A stretch of DNA of 64,000 nucleotides from Paramacrobiotus metropolitanus. Lineage: Eukaryota > Tardigrada > Eutardigrada > Parachela > Macrobiotidae. Location of the stretch: positions 372,001 to 436,000 of the forward strand of contig NW_026570292.1 of assembly GCF_019649055.1 (NCBI RefSeq), in the 5' to 3' direction. Made by a program: the position numbers and the translations under genes. Shown here in pieces: positions 49,088 to 60,703 of this stretch (within the stretch, counting starts at the first letter, position 1; each line of letters starts with the position of its first letter). The notes under the pieces were generated by a model. That model was not told the origin of the DNA and searched no databases. It saw only the letters and a program-made list of their open reading frames with translations.

Positions 49088-49172
49088 CATGCCATACGGC
49101 GTACTGATAATAATGTACACGGCAGCGTCGAATTTCGGCCCATCATCCAGGAAATTTCCCTCTTTACACGCG
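49088..49172 (+). pseudogene. relic of an rGC exon 4 (3' end only)
   Basis: The frame reads VEFRPIIQEISLFTR and ends at CGCG|GTGGTG, matching the end of rGC exon 4 in the intact copies (VDFPSMIREISLLTR at 53049, with the same phase-1 donor position). No preceding or following rGC exons are adjacent, and within about 200 bp the sequence switches to LRR-gene intron sequence. It marks a deleted further rGC copy. Confidence 0.55.
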
Positions 49173-49470
49173 GTGGTGGGTGTTGCTTTTCTAAGTGTTT
49201 TGCTTAGCTTGCAGCACAAGCAAGTATACAGCTTGTTATGGCAGTATAATTGGTGCATCTGTGCGTTGTAGTGATTTTCTTTGCGAATGTCACCCAAGAG
49301 TTTCTGGTAAAGATATTAGACGACGCTCTTGGGCAATAGCTAGAGTCGGTGACTGCTCTCGTTTTTTTCTTAAGGAATTACTTGCAGAACCTAAAGGACG
49401 AAAACGCGCAGAGTTAGCCAACCTTTTCGAAACTGCTTCGTAAAAACTAAAAAGGCTGGGTGTTCTAGGT

Positions 49471-50109
49471 TTTTTCACAACGCAAGCACCTGTGACTTTG
49501 TCGCAGTAGTCGGATACACGCCCTTCCGCGACGAAAATAAATGTACGCATCATAAAAACAGCCAGTGCGCCATGCGCCGAATCAAAACAAATTGAAATCA
49601 ACCGCACAGCTGATAGTATGAAAATCTCTCAGCCGGACTTGCAACGCGCAGAAGGCACCACTGCAGTTTTCGCCAGCGAACATTTCCCTGTGTCAGCACA
49701 CTGTACGACCTCCACACGATGGCTTTGGAATTATCAAACATCCCAGCGCAAACTAATACCTCACAATCAGAGAAATACGAGACCATCGATGTGCACTGTC
49801 AACACGGTCAGGTCAGGCCGCGCTCTGCCGTTGGCGTTGGTGTACATAGTGATGATACGATTCAGTGGAAGAATTCTTTTATCGCCATCCACGAATACGT
49901 TTCGGCCCAAGCAATGACCAGAGTAGAACCGTTGATTACCTCGTCGAAATCTGTTGCCGCTTTTGCGGAATGGGGCAGGTGTTAGTGTCTGATGGTCAAC
50001 CTACGCAATCGAAGAAGATGAATTTCGGTTATTTAATAACGCCGGACAGGAGGTGCCGCAGTGCTTTCCATAGGCTTCTGACTTTTTTGGCTTCTGTAGT
50101 GTCTTTTTA
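49471..50109 (+). pseudogene. LRRc: broken, internally deleted third exon of an LRRa/LRRb-type gene
   Basis: Sequence from about 49360 matches LRRa intron 2 and exon 3 (FTTQAPV linker, ISQPDLQRAEGTTAVF, then DVHCQHGQ). There it jumps directly into the third Cys-repeat (VGVHSDDTI), losing unit 2 and the start of unit 3. The remainder (unit 4, ending in FLASVVSF) is more like LRRb. An in-frame TAG lies in the linker (about 49510), and a frameshift separates VAAF from CGMGQVLVSDG near 49965. There are no exons 1 or 2. It is a non-functional remnant produced by deletion or recombination. Confidence 0.8.
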
Positions 50110-51930
50110 ACGAATGACACTGTCTGAAATCTCCTCCCCATTTGAAAGTTAAGCACAGCAAAGACGACGTATATTCATGTTGTGAGTTTTTGTTCACTGA
50201 TACTCTTGAACAGATAGCCTGGACGCAGCAAAATCTTGTTATTATTGTATGTTTGACCAAAGTTTCGCATTTGCATTACTTTTGTCAAACAATATTAGTA
50301 CACTTGTGCCAAAATTGTGATACTTTATAAATAAACGTTGCGCCAGAGAATTTGTTTACATACATGGAGTGACTGCCATGTTGTCGAAGCCACGTCTTTG
50401 ACGAGTGCAGTCAAATACTGTTTGTTATAAACTCTGCACGTTCCTTAAATTTTTATGTCATTTAATTTAAATCCAGCGTTTGGGAATTCCGTAAATTCTC
50501 GCTTTGAGAATATTGTATTCAAACGAAGCAAACAAAATTATGTAATTACACGAGCGAAATATCTTCAAATCCCTACTAGTACTAGCATAATTATTTCTCG
50601 TATTAGCAATACCATAAAAGAGCTTCTCGGGTTTGCTTTGTGCTTTTAAAACAGTCGCCATGATGCGACATTATTGAAGGTGCGAGTAACTCACTCATTA
50701 CTTTGGTTAATTACCACAGAGTGAATGTCAGACCGGCATTCCTTACTTGATTTCTGCTACGAAGAACGGAAGACAACATTCTATTCCAGGGATTCAGGGA
50801 ATATAATCAGATCGGGTGGGGTATACTGAGTATATTATTATCTGGTGCTTGATTGATGATGCTTGCCCCCGTATGTAATAATTCACAGAATAAATTATTA
50901 ATAAAAACCTGAGAATGCCGAATCGAAAGTCAGTAAGATTATTACGGTATTAAATTATCCACGAAATTAGCTTCTTTGCCGCTCCTTTTTGATTATGAGT
51001 AATCCAGTATATCCTTAATCCTTATCCTCCTTCCCTAAACACTCCGAGCACAAGCACGTTAACGTTAAATTTTTCAGGACATTGCGCAGGCAGAATGGGA
51101 TGACTTGCAGAGCAAATCTTTTTCGAAACCACACATTTGCAATTTGAAACGATTTCCATAATTAATTTTTCCTATTCTAATACGCGTTCTAACTCTACAG
51201 TGGGTAGGCAGCGAAAATCGCAACGAGGCCGGGCAGACATGCAGTATCACCAAACAGGTACGTACTGCTGTACATACCATCTGTACGCGAGTAGATACTT
51301 AACTGACAACACTGGGCGCGCTGTATGGGATTTTACTCATCGTCAGTAAATTTACAAAAGGCTGCGCCTGCAAAGACAACATCTAGATAAAAATCCCTTC
51401 CAGTTAACAAGAAAAGGAACACTTTCCCAATACACTTTCATTCCGCCTTGCTCGTTAGATTAAAAATGTAAACGGGTGTTACGCCAGAGGAATAAAACTG
51501 CAATAATTTGCACAAAGGCACCCTGTCTTCGCACCGATGTGTAACCGCGTACACGTTTCATCCAGCAACTGAACTGCCTTTCTCCTTAATTTCTACATGG
51601 TTCGTGACCTACTCAATGCAATTGCCGGCACGTCTTCACGCAGCCTTTGAATGCCCCGCATGCAAGGCAACGCTCATCGGATGCCTTATTTATTTTCAAA
51701 GTAGCCTCGTCCACAATCAACTACGAGTATATTACCAGATGCAGCTGTAGACACAGAATTTCGTGATTAAACGTACGAGACTGTCAGTGATGAAGCTGTG
51801 GTTGTACAATTTAACGTACCTACTACCATATTTTGGGCATAATTCTTCCAAATTCATTTCTTCCTCGGTGCAGTGCAAATTATTTTTGCTCGCCGGAATA
51901 TTGCTCAGCAAAGCAGCTATTGTTATAACG
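50110..51930. other. spacer homologous to 28359-30077
   Basis: Non-coding sequence alignable throughout with the region in front of rGC2, with small insertions and deletions. It should contain the rGC3 promoter. Confidence 0.7.
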
Positions 51931-54900
51931 ATGCCGAAAATATTCTGCCCACTGTTTGCCTTATTAACATTTTGTACTGGTGTCCGAGGTATTCTAAATG
52001 CGACTGTGATGATCCATGGAATGTGGAATTCTATCTACTTACAAAAATTACCCTTCACCGCGCCTGGTTTTGAGATGGGCGCGGCAGCGGCTAATGAAAT
52101 ATACGCGAACAACTTCAACATCCAGCTGGAGTTTGTATCATCCGATTTGGTTCAAACTTGTCCGGATATTTCCCCAAATTTCTATCAAATTGCGGACCGA
52201 TATTATGGCGTACCGGACGAAGGATCGCGCGTCCTAGCGGTTATGTACGCAGGTATACATATATTTGGCTAAAACTAGCCGAACCATATCACACGTAATA
52301 GTGTAACAACAAACTAGGTTGGTAAATTTATACGATACGATGATTTATTAAACAGTAATGCCGGTCATTATTTATTGATCCCATGATTTCTCTTACGTGT
52401 ATACATGCAGTACGTTTTCGCCTAACATTGGATTTTAACAGTTCAAAGTCATTCCAAGGTGCTGTCTTTTTGTAAAAAGCGCTGAATGAAGACGCGTTTA
52501 TATTCAGGGTGTGACCCAGCCACAACAGCAGCTGAATTCGGACGAGGTGTGGTAAATCCGTCATGAGTCTCATGACCAAGCTACCCATTCCGCTCTGTAC
52601 AGATACGAATACTAATAAAAACCAATTTTTTGTTTTGCAGAATGGAATGTGTTAACGATGAATATGTAAGTTTTTGCTTCCCATACGGGTCACAGTAGGT
52701 TATTCATAAACGTAATGAATGCTTCTCCTTTCATTTCGATATAGTGGCACAACATTTTCCCAGTTCCGCAACCGAACAACGTACCCAACCACGATCGCTT
52801 TCGGTTCCCTCCAGTACGAAATATACGGTGTGATGGTGGGTCAGTTGAGTATCGCGTACAGGTGGACCAGCGTCGCCGTTATTTATGATGTCTCTGGTGT
52901 GATTTTGTTCCAATTACGAGTGGGGCAGGATATCCTTCGCTACATGCGTCAGCGTTACGAACATATGGATGTACATGCATTTCCGGTTAATTTGACAACG
53001 AGCGTGGATTTCCCGTCAATGATTAGAGAAATTTCCCTGCTTACTCGCGGTAGTTTTTTTAATTATTCCCAATGCTGTGGATAGCTCTTCGGGACTAATT
53101 AATTTATGTTTATGCTTTACAGTGGTCTTTTTTGCGGTGTCTTCTAACTCTACCCAGCAGTTTTTGGTACTCAGTAGGGATAGTGAATTTTGGTAGGATC
53201 ATACTGATGATAGCTAATATCGCAAATTTTGACGTTTCAGGTAGCCTTTTCGCAATCCGGTGAATTAAGGGAAGAATATGTAAGCATTATTAGTCATTAA
53301 TGTTGTTAGAGTTTCTCAAATTTTTGCGTACGTGCGGCTGGACGTGGTATTCTTATTAATGGTAAGTGGTATATATATATGATTTACTTAGGTGTTCCTC
53401 TATCTGGATTATGTGGGAAGCATTAAAAGTCCGTTGTATTTCAACTACACAGATGATACTGATGTAACTGCACTGCGCTCTTCGTTTTTTTACAAGTAAA
53501 ATTATGAGGAGCCTAATTATTAAAGTAGCTCTTGTGACGTGTATCAGGTCGCTTCTGCATTGTGGAAGTCAGTGTTTGTTGTCACCATCTGTTACGAGCA
53601 TCCCGGTGCGATTACCGAGCTTCGACAAAGACTGTACAATCTTGCCGTGGACAAGTACAACGCAACATTCGTTGGTCCTGACGTAAGCCCCATATATGAA
53701 CAGCTGTGTAATATATGTACTGTGCAGTGCGCACTGTACCGGGTGGCTGAACAAAATGGCCGTCTTCGTTTTTGGCTTGTTTCTCGCGAACCGTTAACCA
53801 CATCGCTAACAGTTTAAACTCATTCGATAGAGAATTTTATTCACTATTGAAAACAACAAAATTTATTTTGAAAAATTGAGACACGCTCGTTAACAAGGGG
53901 GCCAACCAAAATCATGTAAAAATTTCTCGTGTCCCAGCTCGCAGAATTCAGAATCTTGCGGCATTTCCTTCCCGTAAGAGCTTTTTACATTTTTCCAGCT
54001 GTTTTATCTAGAAAATGGCATCGTTTTCCATTCAAAAAAAATTTGCTGACATAGTCCTTGCGCCAAATGTGCTTTACAGTTAGATTGTTTCGGTACTTTC
54101 GGTTAGAATGTTTCGGTTTCGGTTTCGAAAAAGCTGCAAGTTTTGTTACCTGATTTTTTTATACATTTTCGCTATAATTTTTTGTTGCACGACCTGGCGC
54201 ATCCAAAAATGTCGGTTTAGCTGATAAGGGTAGCTAAGACATTGGCCTTGCAAAAACGGGTTTAATCTAGAAAATTTTCTCCAAGTGTTCATAAGAAATT
54301 GGTCTTCAAAATTGCTACTTGCCCATTTCACGAGAATTTCATGTGCGTGGCCTGAGCCCTCTCGTTTCCTGGCCGAACACGGTCACAAGAAAGTCATAGC
54401 TCTTAGCAGTAAAAAACCAAGGAACAACTTATCTTCCAAAAATTGTAATGTAACACACAGTAATGTACTTCTGTAAATAACAGGAATTTTTGTTCTAAAA
54501 TAGAGAAACTAGAATTTTCGTTTCCGGGACATCCTTAAACTCCACCTAGTTTTCCAAAACAATTTACTATAAAATCAGACCTTGACGTAAGGTTTACCTA
54601 ACATAAATTTTGTACGTCCTACAGACTGCTCTTTCGAATAAAATTAACCCATTGGCAATCAGACTATAGACTGAGCCAGGGCACCTTGGTAAATTAGACG
54701 GCCATTTTGTTCGGCCACCCGGTACATCTCCTGAATTCGACCACTTACCGTCATATTATTATATAATCGCTGAATCCTTTTTAGCCAAACGAGTACATCA
54801 CAACAGCCTATACATCGGTTCTTGTTTACGCCCAAGTAAGACAATGTCTTCAACACTGCCTGGAAATACATTAAATACACGAGCGTGCTTAATAGGTCTT

Positions 54901-57900
54901 GAACGAGACAATCAACGCCGGATATGACCCGCGTGATGGCAGCCGTTTAGCCGCTGCCATGCTGAACCGTACCTTCACGTTTCCCGCTGTGGGAAGCGTG
55001 TATGTTGATGAAAATGGCGAACGGCAGAATATAGTCTGCCTAAAAAACTTTCAACCTCAAGTGCAACGCTTTGATGTAACGCCGAGAAAATAAAATTCAT
55101 TACGTCAGTTATCCATGAATTATTTTTCAGAAAGTCCGATATTTTGATAGTGCCACAAAAACACTGCGCAATGTCTCTGATGTGGTTATTTACTGGGGGA
55201 CGCAGCAGAACGTATCGCCTTCTGGCACACCTGTATGCGGTTTCACGAAGGACGGGGGACCTTGTGCAAGGCTAGGTTTGTTGATCTCGTTCTATTTTAA
55301 CTGCAGTGCGAACTCATCAAATATCCAAGCTTACTCAATTGTACATTATTGTGCGCACAGGTTCGGCGACTATTGGTGGCATCGTCTGTGGAATAATTTT
55401 GATTGTTTTGATCTTGGTTTGCGTAATCCCACCATTCCGGTAAGATGCTACCGTAAGACCAAGTAAATGCTCTTTTTAAAGAGACAAAACATATTTAGCG
55501 ACTAATTAACAGAATTTCGAAACCGATTCATAGATTGCTTTTTTCTTCTTACAGCCGTTTACAGAAACCAATTATCAATGAAAACTGGTGGGTAGTGGAT
55601 TTGCATTACTTGAGCCGCGCAGTGGAAGTCGGCAGTAGCGAAGTAAGAGCACAAAGTTTTAAAAACAGATACCAAACCAGACATGATACGTGTAAAGAAT
55701 GGCTCTGTTATCTGACTTGCATACTGGATATATATATAGTTTTAATTCAAACCAAACGAGTACATGGTTTAAGAAACAGCTAAATAAACAAGAGCTCAGT
55801 AAACATATCCGCTCTCTCTGCGGTGCCCAAAACAGAGGCGGCGTTGCCGCGTTGTATCTCAATAGACAATCGCTGCCGAAGAAATTCGTGAGAGCGGACT
55901 TCTCCTGAATGGGTCCGTAAACGCTTTCCCAGTTCTTTGATGATGGCAATGGCCGACGGTCCCCAAGGGCCCATTGTCTCAAAAGCGATGGGCGCGAAAA
56001 TGTAACGACCGACCAAATAAGAGTATAAACTGGTCTTCCTTTCCTCTGCCTGAACGGCGGCCGATCCCGCGTTTGCCGATGTAGACTTGATGTGGGAAGC
56101 GGCAACCGTATCAACACACGTAACATCCCAAGCTAGACACATGCCCCTCTGCCATGCAAATGTTGTGCATCCATCTGGGCGTCTGCTACTTGTGTTAGAA
56201 GTGCCGCGAGGCTCCAGTTTTGCAGGGATTCCGGCTGATACGAATGCGCGGCATACGACACTGTTAAGAGCACCATGCCGTGGATGCCTGCCGGCGGAAA
56301 AAGAACACGAAAGACCGTGATGGGCGTAGCAGTCGACAGGCTTGTAACACTTCGCGCAGTTGTGCGGTTCGCAGATCTTAGCGCCGAGTCTGAGCCCGAC
56401 GGAGATTTTCAGCGTGTCATCGTCGAGCAGGTTGCCGATATGGGCCGAAGGCAATGCATTAAGCCAAATACCGGCTTCCGGTCTCGACTGAGCGAGTAGA
56501 CGCGCCTTGTTAACCTCATCGTCGCGGAATACTTCTAACAATGTAGCGAGAGACACGTTACACAACGGGAGGTCCCATGCTTTCTGTGACTTTCGGAAAT
56601 CTGGTGAAGGCAGTTCTGTTAACCGGGCATTGGTTTTCCAAATTTCCAGCGCTGTAGAGACATCGACGGCCGGTCGATTAGGGAGCAGTAAAGACACCAG
56701 GTCGGCAACGGAGTGAATCGAAGCCAGAAAGGCTGGGAGTGCTAATTCCTCCGAGCGACGTAAGCCAATACCACCTCTGCTAACCGGGAGACTCGCCTGT
56801 CGCCAGCTGGGATAGTCATCGTGATTGGTTCGGACGTTGCACAACTGTTGGAAGCAGGAACGCAAGACTTCGTCGATTTTATACAATTGCTCTGAGTATT
56901 TCCAGGCATTACTACATCTCAGCATGTATACGATCTTTGGTGCCCCGAGGCAGTGGCGTAGAAGGAAAAGCGCGTGATGACGTGGGAGCAGCTGCATCCG
57001 CTCACACACCGTGGCCAACGATTGCGCTTTCTCGGCAAACAGGGGGGCGATCGCGGCGTCCAAGACAGGAGCTCCAAGCAAAGTCAGACTGGAGCTGGAC
57101 ATTACACGGACACCGGGGTGTTGGGCAAGAAAATTATCTACTGCTTTCTGCTGAGCTGTCTCCGACCCGCCAGAAACGTATAGTTCACACTTTGTGACGT
57201 TTATTTCCAATCCAATTCTCCGAGCACCTTCAATAACTCGAGCAAAATTCTCCTGTACACTTTCTGGGAGACCGCCAAGCGTCCCGTCGTCAAGGTACCA
57301 AGCGTTTAATACTGGATCGTGTAAACAGATCTCCGGACGTAGTCACCCGTACTCCTTCAAATCTAACTTGTTGATCAACGCACCAATGCGCTATCGTGGG
57401 ATACACGTGTGGGCCAAGGTTGTACAAATCAGTAAACGCACTGTACTGCTGCAATCCAGTAACGGAATCATCAACATCCGACCCGAGTTCCGTCAGCTGA
57501 TTTCAGAGGTGACCGTTTCTGTCCGAAAAACGTATTTAAAGTGCGATAATTATTTTATTTAGTATTCTGTAGATTCGCTTGCTCTCACAACAATACGCCA
57601 ATATTAACCCATTAATCGGCATCGGGCTTGGACCCATCCGCTTGACGTATCTGACCGCTCTCTGTCAACGGGGAAACCTCGGTGACTTGATCGAGGAAGT
57701 GTCGCTAGACTGGGGACTGAAGTGCTCGCTGATTGCTGATCTCGTTGAAGTCTGCTTTTAAAGTTTTTCCTCTAACCGTTAATTTTTCAGCTTCATGTTC
57801 TTCTTCAGGGTGTTGCTGCGATTCATCGTACTACGATTCGTCGTCATGGCCATCTGCGTCCTTCAAAATGCCTGATCGACAGCCGCCTCGTTTTAAAGAT

Positions 57901-60703
57901 AAACGAAGCCGGGTTCTATGATACGCTTCATGAACTGCAAGTGGAACTTATCAATCCTAAAAACTTTGAAGCAATTGGAGAGACTTTGCATAATGCCTGG
58001 GTTGCGCCAGAACTGAGAATTCAGCTTATTGAAAGCGCCACTTTTGCGCACATCGCAATGCAAGCCGAGCCGCCGGCTGATGTGTACGCTGTCGGCGGAC
58101 TGATTAATTATGTTCTCTCCAATCATACCGAGACAACAGGTACGTAAATGTTCTCGATTTTAAATTTAAATGTTGCAAACACTGCTTCGATGAAAATTCG
58201 ATTTGCAACAGAATTTCTTGCGTTTCATAGATGAGAAGCTTGTTGATTTTGCTTACGCCAGTAAACACGGCATTCCACCCAGCGCTGTGCCTACGCTGTC
58301 CACACTCTTATATGAATGCCGCAACGTGAAACCAGAAGATAGACCAAACATTTGGCAGGTTAAAATGCAAATTAACAAAGTCGCTGACAACGCGGGGAAA
58401 TTGTTCGACCAACTGGTAAAACGATTGGAAGATTATGCGGTGCAGCTGGAAGCTGCCGTGTCCCTTCGAACATACACACTCAAGCAGGAAATGGAAAAAT
58501 GTGATTCACTGCTAGGAGAGATGCTTCCAAGGCAAGTTACATGACCAGTTGGCGGTTTATTTTATCTACATAAATCTTTCAACTTATTACAGATAGTATC
58601 TTCTGGCACCAAAGCTTTGCAGAGTACAATGTTAAAAAACACACTATGCGTATTGTAAACTTCTGATTACAATGAAACAATCATCCGCAACAGATACACC
58701 CCAATCACAACAAGAAAAATTCTTCTATACTGTCCTGCTCGGGAATCGTGCCCATAACGCATATCGCATTCCCGCGCTGTATCTGTATAGACAAACGCTG
58801 CCGAAAAAACTCTTTGGCGCGTTTCTGGCCAGTGGCAGAAATTAGGCAGCTTCCAACCTTGTCCACCAGTTTCTTAGTGCCACCGCTCCACGGTCCGTGA
58901 ATCTCAAACGCCGCCGCAACGAAATCGTATCGTGGCATCAGCCAGCTGTGCTTCGATAACTTTCCCCTTTCGGCTTGCTCCGCAGCGGCTCCAGCGTTCA
59001 CCGAGGTGCGATCAATATAGGAGGCCGCGAGTGTGTCAACGTAGGTAACATCTACAGCCAGTGGTTTACCTCGTGCCCATGGTACTAGAGTGATGACGTC
59101 CGGCCTTTTGTTATCTTTAACCGACAGGCCCTTTGGCTCCATTCTGGCTGGAAAGCCCGCTGTCTTAAGGCCCCGGGCGATCTCACCGCTAATACCGTCG
59201 TGCCTTGGCAGTCTTCCTGCTGAGCGCTTGCAGCGAAGTCCATGCCGGCCCAACTCATCAACTTGCATGCCGCATACGCAAGCGTGAGGAGTTACAATAG
59301 GCGCTCCCAACCGTAAAGCAACGCTGATTCGGAAGGCGGTGTTGTCCAGTAGGTTTCCGAGACAGGCAGCGGGAAGTGCGTGAATCCAGATACCGGATTC
59401 GGGTACTGATACAGCTTTGAGATGCGCGACTTGGTCCAGTGATCAACGTAACTGGGTTAATTCGGAGAATGTCGCAAGCGTAGCGGGCGTGTCCCATGCT
59501 TTTTGAACGTGACGAAGAATTTCTGCTGGAAGTTCATCGGTCTCCGCTTGCAGTTTCCAGGCGTGTATAACGCAGGTTACATCCGTAGGCGGTAGCAGTG
59601 GGCACAGTCTTGAGATCAGTGGGCGTAACGAAGAAGCCGAAGCTGACCAGTGCCACATGACCAGTGCTTATTCGTTCTCCTTTGTGATTTGTGAATTATA
59701 CCGATACATTGTTAATTTATTATTTAGGTATGTGCTCGTCCAACTGCGTATTGGTCACTTAGTACAACCGCAGATCTTCCCGTCGGTGACCATCCTCATG
59801 ACTGGGGTCGCCGGTTTCGATGAATTTGTAATCAAGTCTCAGAACAACCCCCTGGATCTGGTGGTCTTCTTAAACACCATGTTCACAATATTCGATTGCA
59901 GTATCGCCAGATATGACTGCTACAAAGTGGAGACGATATCGGAGTCGTGCTTGGTACAATATCATTGAACCAGCGATCGCTATTTCTGTCCGCGATCCTT
60001 AAACAAATTACCTGCTACATTTTGCAGGTGGTTAGCGGTTTGCCGGTAGAAAATCACGGTGATCACGTACATATTATCGCTAGCCTGGTGCTGGAAATGC
60101 GGACCGAGTTCGAGCGAGGATTTCCGGAAGGTCTCCACCTGAAAGCAGGAATACATAGCGGTGAGGGTAATATGTAGCTGGTCTGTAGGTCGCTCCCATT
60201 TCTGAGCCGATCTAAATCACCAAGTCTCACTTGAGGATAAAATTTTTGCTTTACCTAGGTCCGTGTGCTGCTGGTGTTGTGGGCACAGCACGACCGCGTT
60301 ACTGTGTGTAAGTAAATCTACCATAGCCGAGGACAAAAACTTGAGAGGACAAAGTAGCTGCTTAATATAATCTGCACTCTGTACATGACGGCAGAATTTG
60401 AACTGAGGTCCCGTTTAACTGCGCTTTTGGTTTGTTAGATTCGGTGATTCTGTAAACGTCACCTCGCGGTTGGCGTACTCCAGTAAAGCAAACAAAATCC
60501 ATATAAGCAACGCTACGGAAGAGCTCCTTGGATTTGACCCGAGTTTTAAAGTCACTCGGCGTGGTATGACATACTTGAAAGTACGTCACACTTCCACAAT
60601 TCTGTGCATGGAGTAGTCATGGTTTTTTTCATTCCGAAGCATATGTAACAACGCAACTTTTCAGGGCATTGGATCGGTAATGACCTTTTGGTTGGAAGGT
60701 TGA
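51931..60703 (+). CDS. receptor guanylyl cyclase-like protein rGC3, pseudo-cyclase
   Basis: Exons: 51931-52252, 52508-52546, 52641-52665, 52745-53049, 53123-53166, 53241-53279, 53392-53463, 53548-53682, 54785-54835, 54896-55075, 55131-55275, 55361-55439, 55555-55642, 57329-57508, 57573-57749, 57809-58139, 58231-58531, 59728-59953, 60028-60160, 60260-60308, 60439-60580, 60665-60703. They encode 1,033 aa, one codon shorter than rGC2 at the signal peptide, with no stop or frameshift. Domains are as in rGC2. Metal Asp1 is Gly864 and Asp2 is Glu910; the purine-binding Glu, Cys and the Asn/Arg pair remain. Intron 17 starts with GC (AAG|GCAAGT). Introns 8, 13 and 17 contain inserted transposons, yet all splice sites are intact. 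Substitutions against rGC2 in exons are mostly silent or conservative on inspection, suggesting selection on the protein. Confidence 0.92.
53739..54722. mobile_element. 984-bp TA-flanked DNA transposon (Tc1/mariner-like, non-autonomous) in rGC3 intron 8
   Basis: The left end begins CCGGGTGGCTGAACAAAATG. The right end is its reverse complement with a single mismatch over 27 bp. TA lies outside both ends (53737-53738 and 54723-54724). The same intron in rGC2 is only 92 bp. No transposase frame survives. Confidence 0.85.
55730..57308 (-). mobile_element. 5'-truncated LINE in rGC3 intron 13 with 9-bp target duplication
   Basis: ATACTGGAT at 55721-55729 is repeated at 57309-57317. The insert is antisense to rGC3: its 3' end (low coordinates) carries a short TA-repeat tail, and its 5' end is cut just upstream of the reverse-transcriptase YLDDG motif. 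These are the marks of target-primed insertion with 5' truncation. The rGC2 intron 13 is 104 bp and lacks it. Confidence 0.88.
55780..57210 (-). CDS. LINE polyprotein fragment: RT thumb plus PD-(D/E)XK-like C-terminal domain
   Basis: 476 aa from the first ATG; the open frame continues upstream to the truncation at 57308 and includes YLDDGTLGG, the RT catalytic motif. The N-terminal part (INVTKCELY, LLGAPVLDAA) is RT palm/thumb. The C-terminal half has a His/Cys cluster (GLRLGAKICEPHNCAKC, HHGLSC, RHGALN), then RRPDG, WDVTCVDT and the terminal FLRQRLSIEIQRGNAASV. The RPD...D-x-T-x-V-D arrangement resembles a PD-(D/E)XK nuclease core, as in LINEs with restriction-like endonucleases; that assignment is inference. 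The frame is open but the element is immobile without its 5' part. Confidence 0.75.
   Translation of the reverse strand: MEINVTKCELYVSGGSETAQQKAVDNFLAQHPGVRVMSSSSLTLLGAPVLDAAIAPLFAEKAQSLATVCERMQLLPRHHALFLLRHCLGAPKIVYMLRCSNAWKYSEQLYKIDEVLRSCFQQLCNVRTNHDDYPSWRQASLPVSRGGIGLRRSEELALPAFLASIHSVADLVSLLLPNRPAVDVSTALEIWKTNARLTELPSPDFRKSQKAWDLPLCNVSLATLLEVFRDDEVNKARLLAQSRPEAGIWLNALPSAHIGNLLDDDTLKISVGLRLGAKICEPHNCAKCYKPVDCYAHHGLSCSFSAGRHPRHGALNSVVCRAFVSAGIPAKLEPRGTSNTSSRRPDGCTTFAWQRGMCLAWDVTCVDTVAASHIKSTSANAGSAAVQAEERKTSLYSYLVGRYIFAPIAFETMGPWGPSAIAIIKELGKRLRTHSGEVRSHEFLRQRLSIEIQRGNAASVLGTAERADMFTELLFI
58550..59654 (-). mobile_element. 5'-truncated LINE of the same family in rGC3 intron 17, 11-bp target duplication
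   Basis: ACATGACCAGT at 58539-58549 recurs at 59655-59665. The insert encodes the same C-terminal region as the intron 13 LINE but is clearly a divergent subfamily member (for example KRPDVITLVPW against RRPDGCTTFAW). A frameshift near 59260-59440 splits the frame. Antisense to rGC3. The rGC2 intron is 71 bp without it. Confidence 0.85.
58705..59310 (-). pseudogene. LINE C-terminal nuclease-like domain, frameshifted copy
   Basis: 201-aa frame with CVCGMQVDELGRHGLRC, KRPDVITLVPW, VDVTYVDTLAAS and FFRQRLSIQIQRGNAICVMG. It is the same domain as at 55780-57210. The upstream part of the protein is found in other frames (59443-59658 carries RLCPLLPPTDVTC and HVQKAWDTPAT), showing the element is decayed. 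Confidence 0.7.

Noticed and set aside
53592-53803. Short frames with apparent similarity to each other on both strands near 53.6-53.8 kb
   Set aside because: They combine rGC3 exon 8 and the terminal inverted repeat of the TA-flanked element; neither is a gene.
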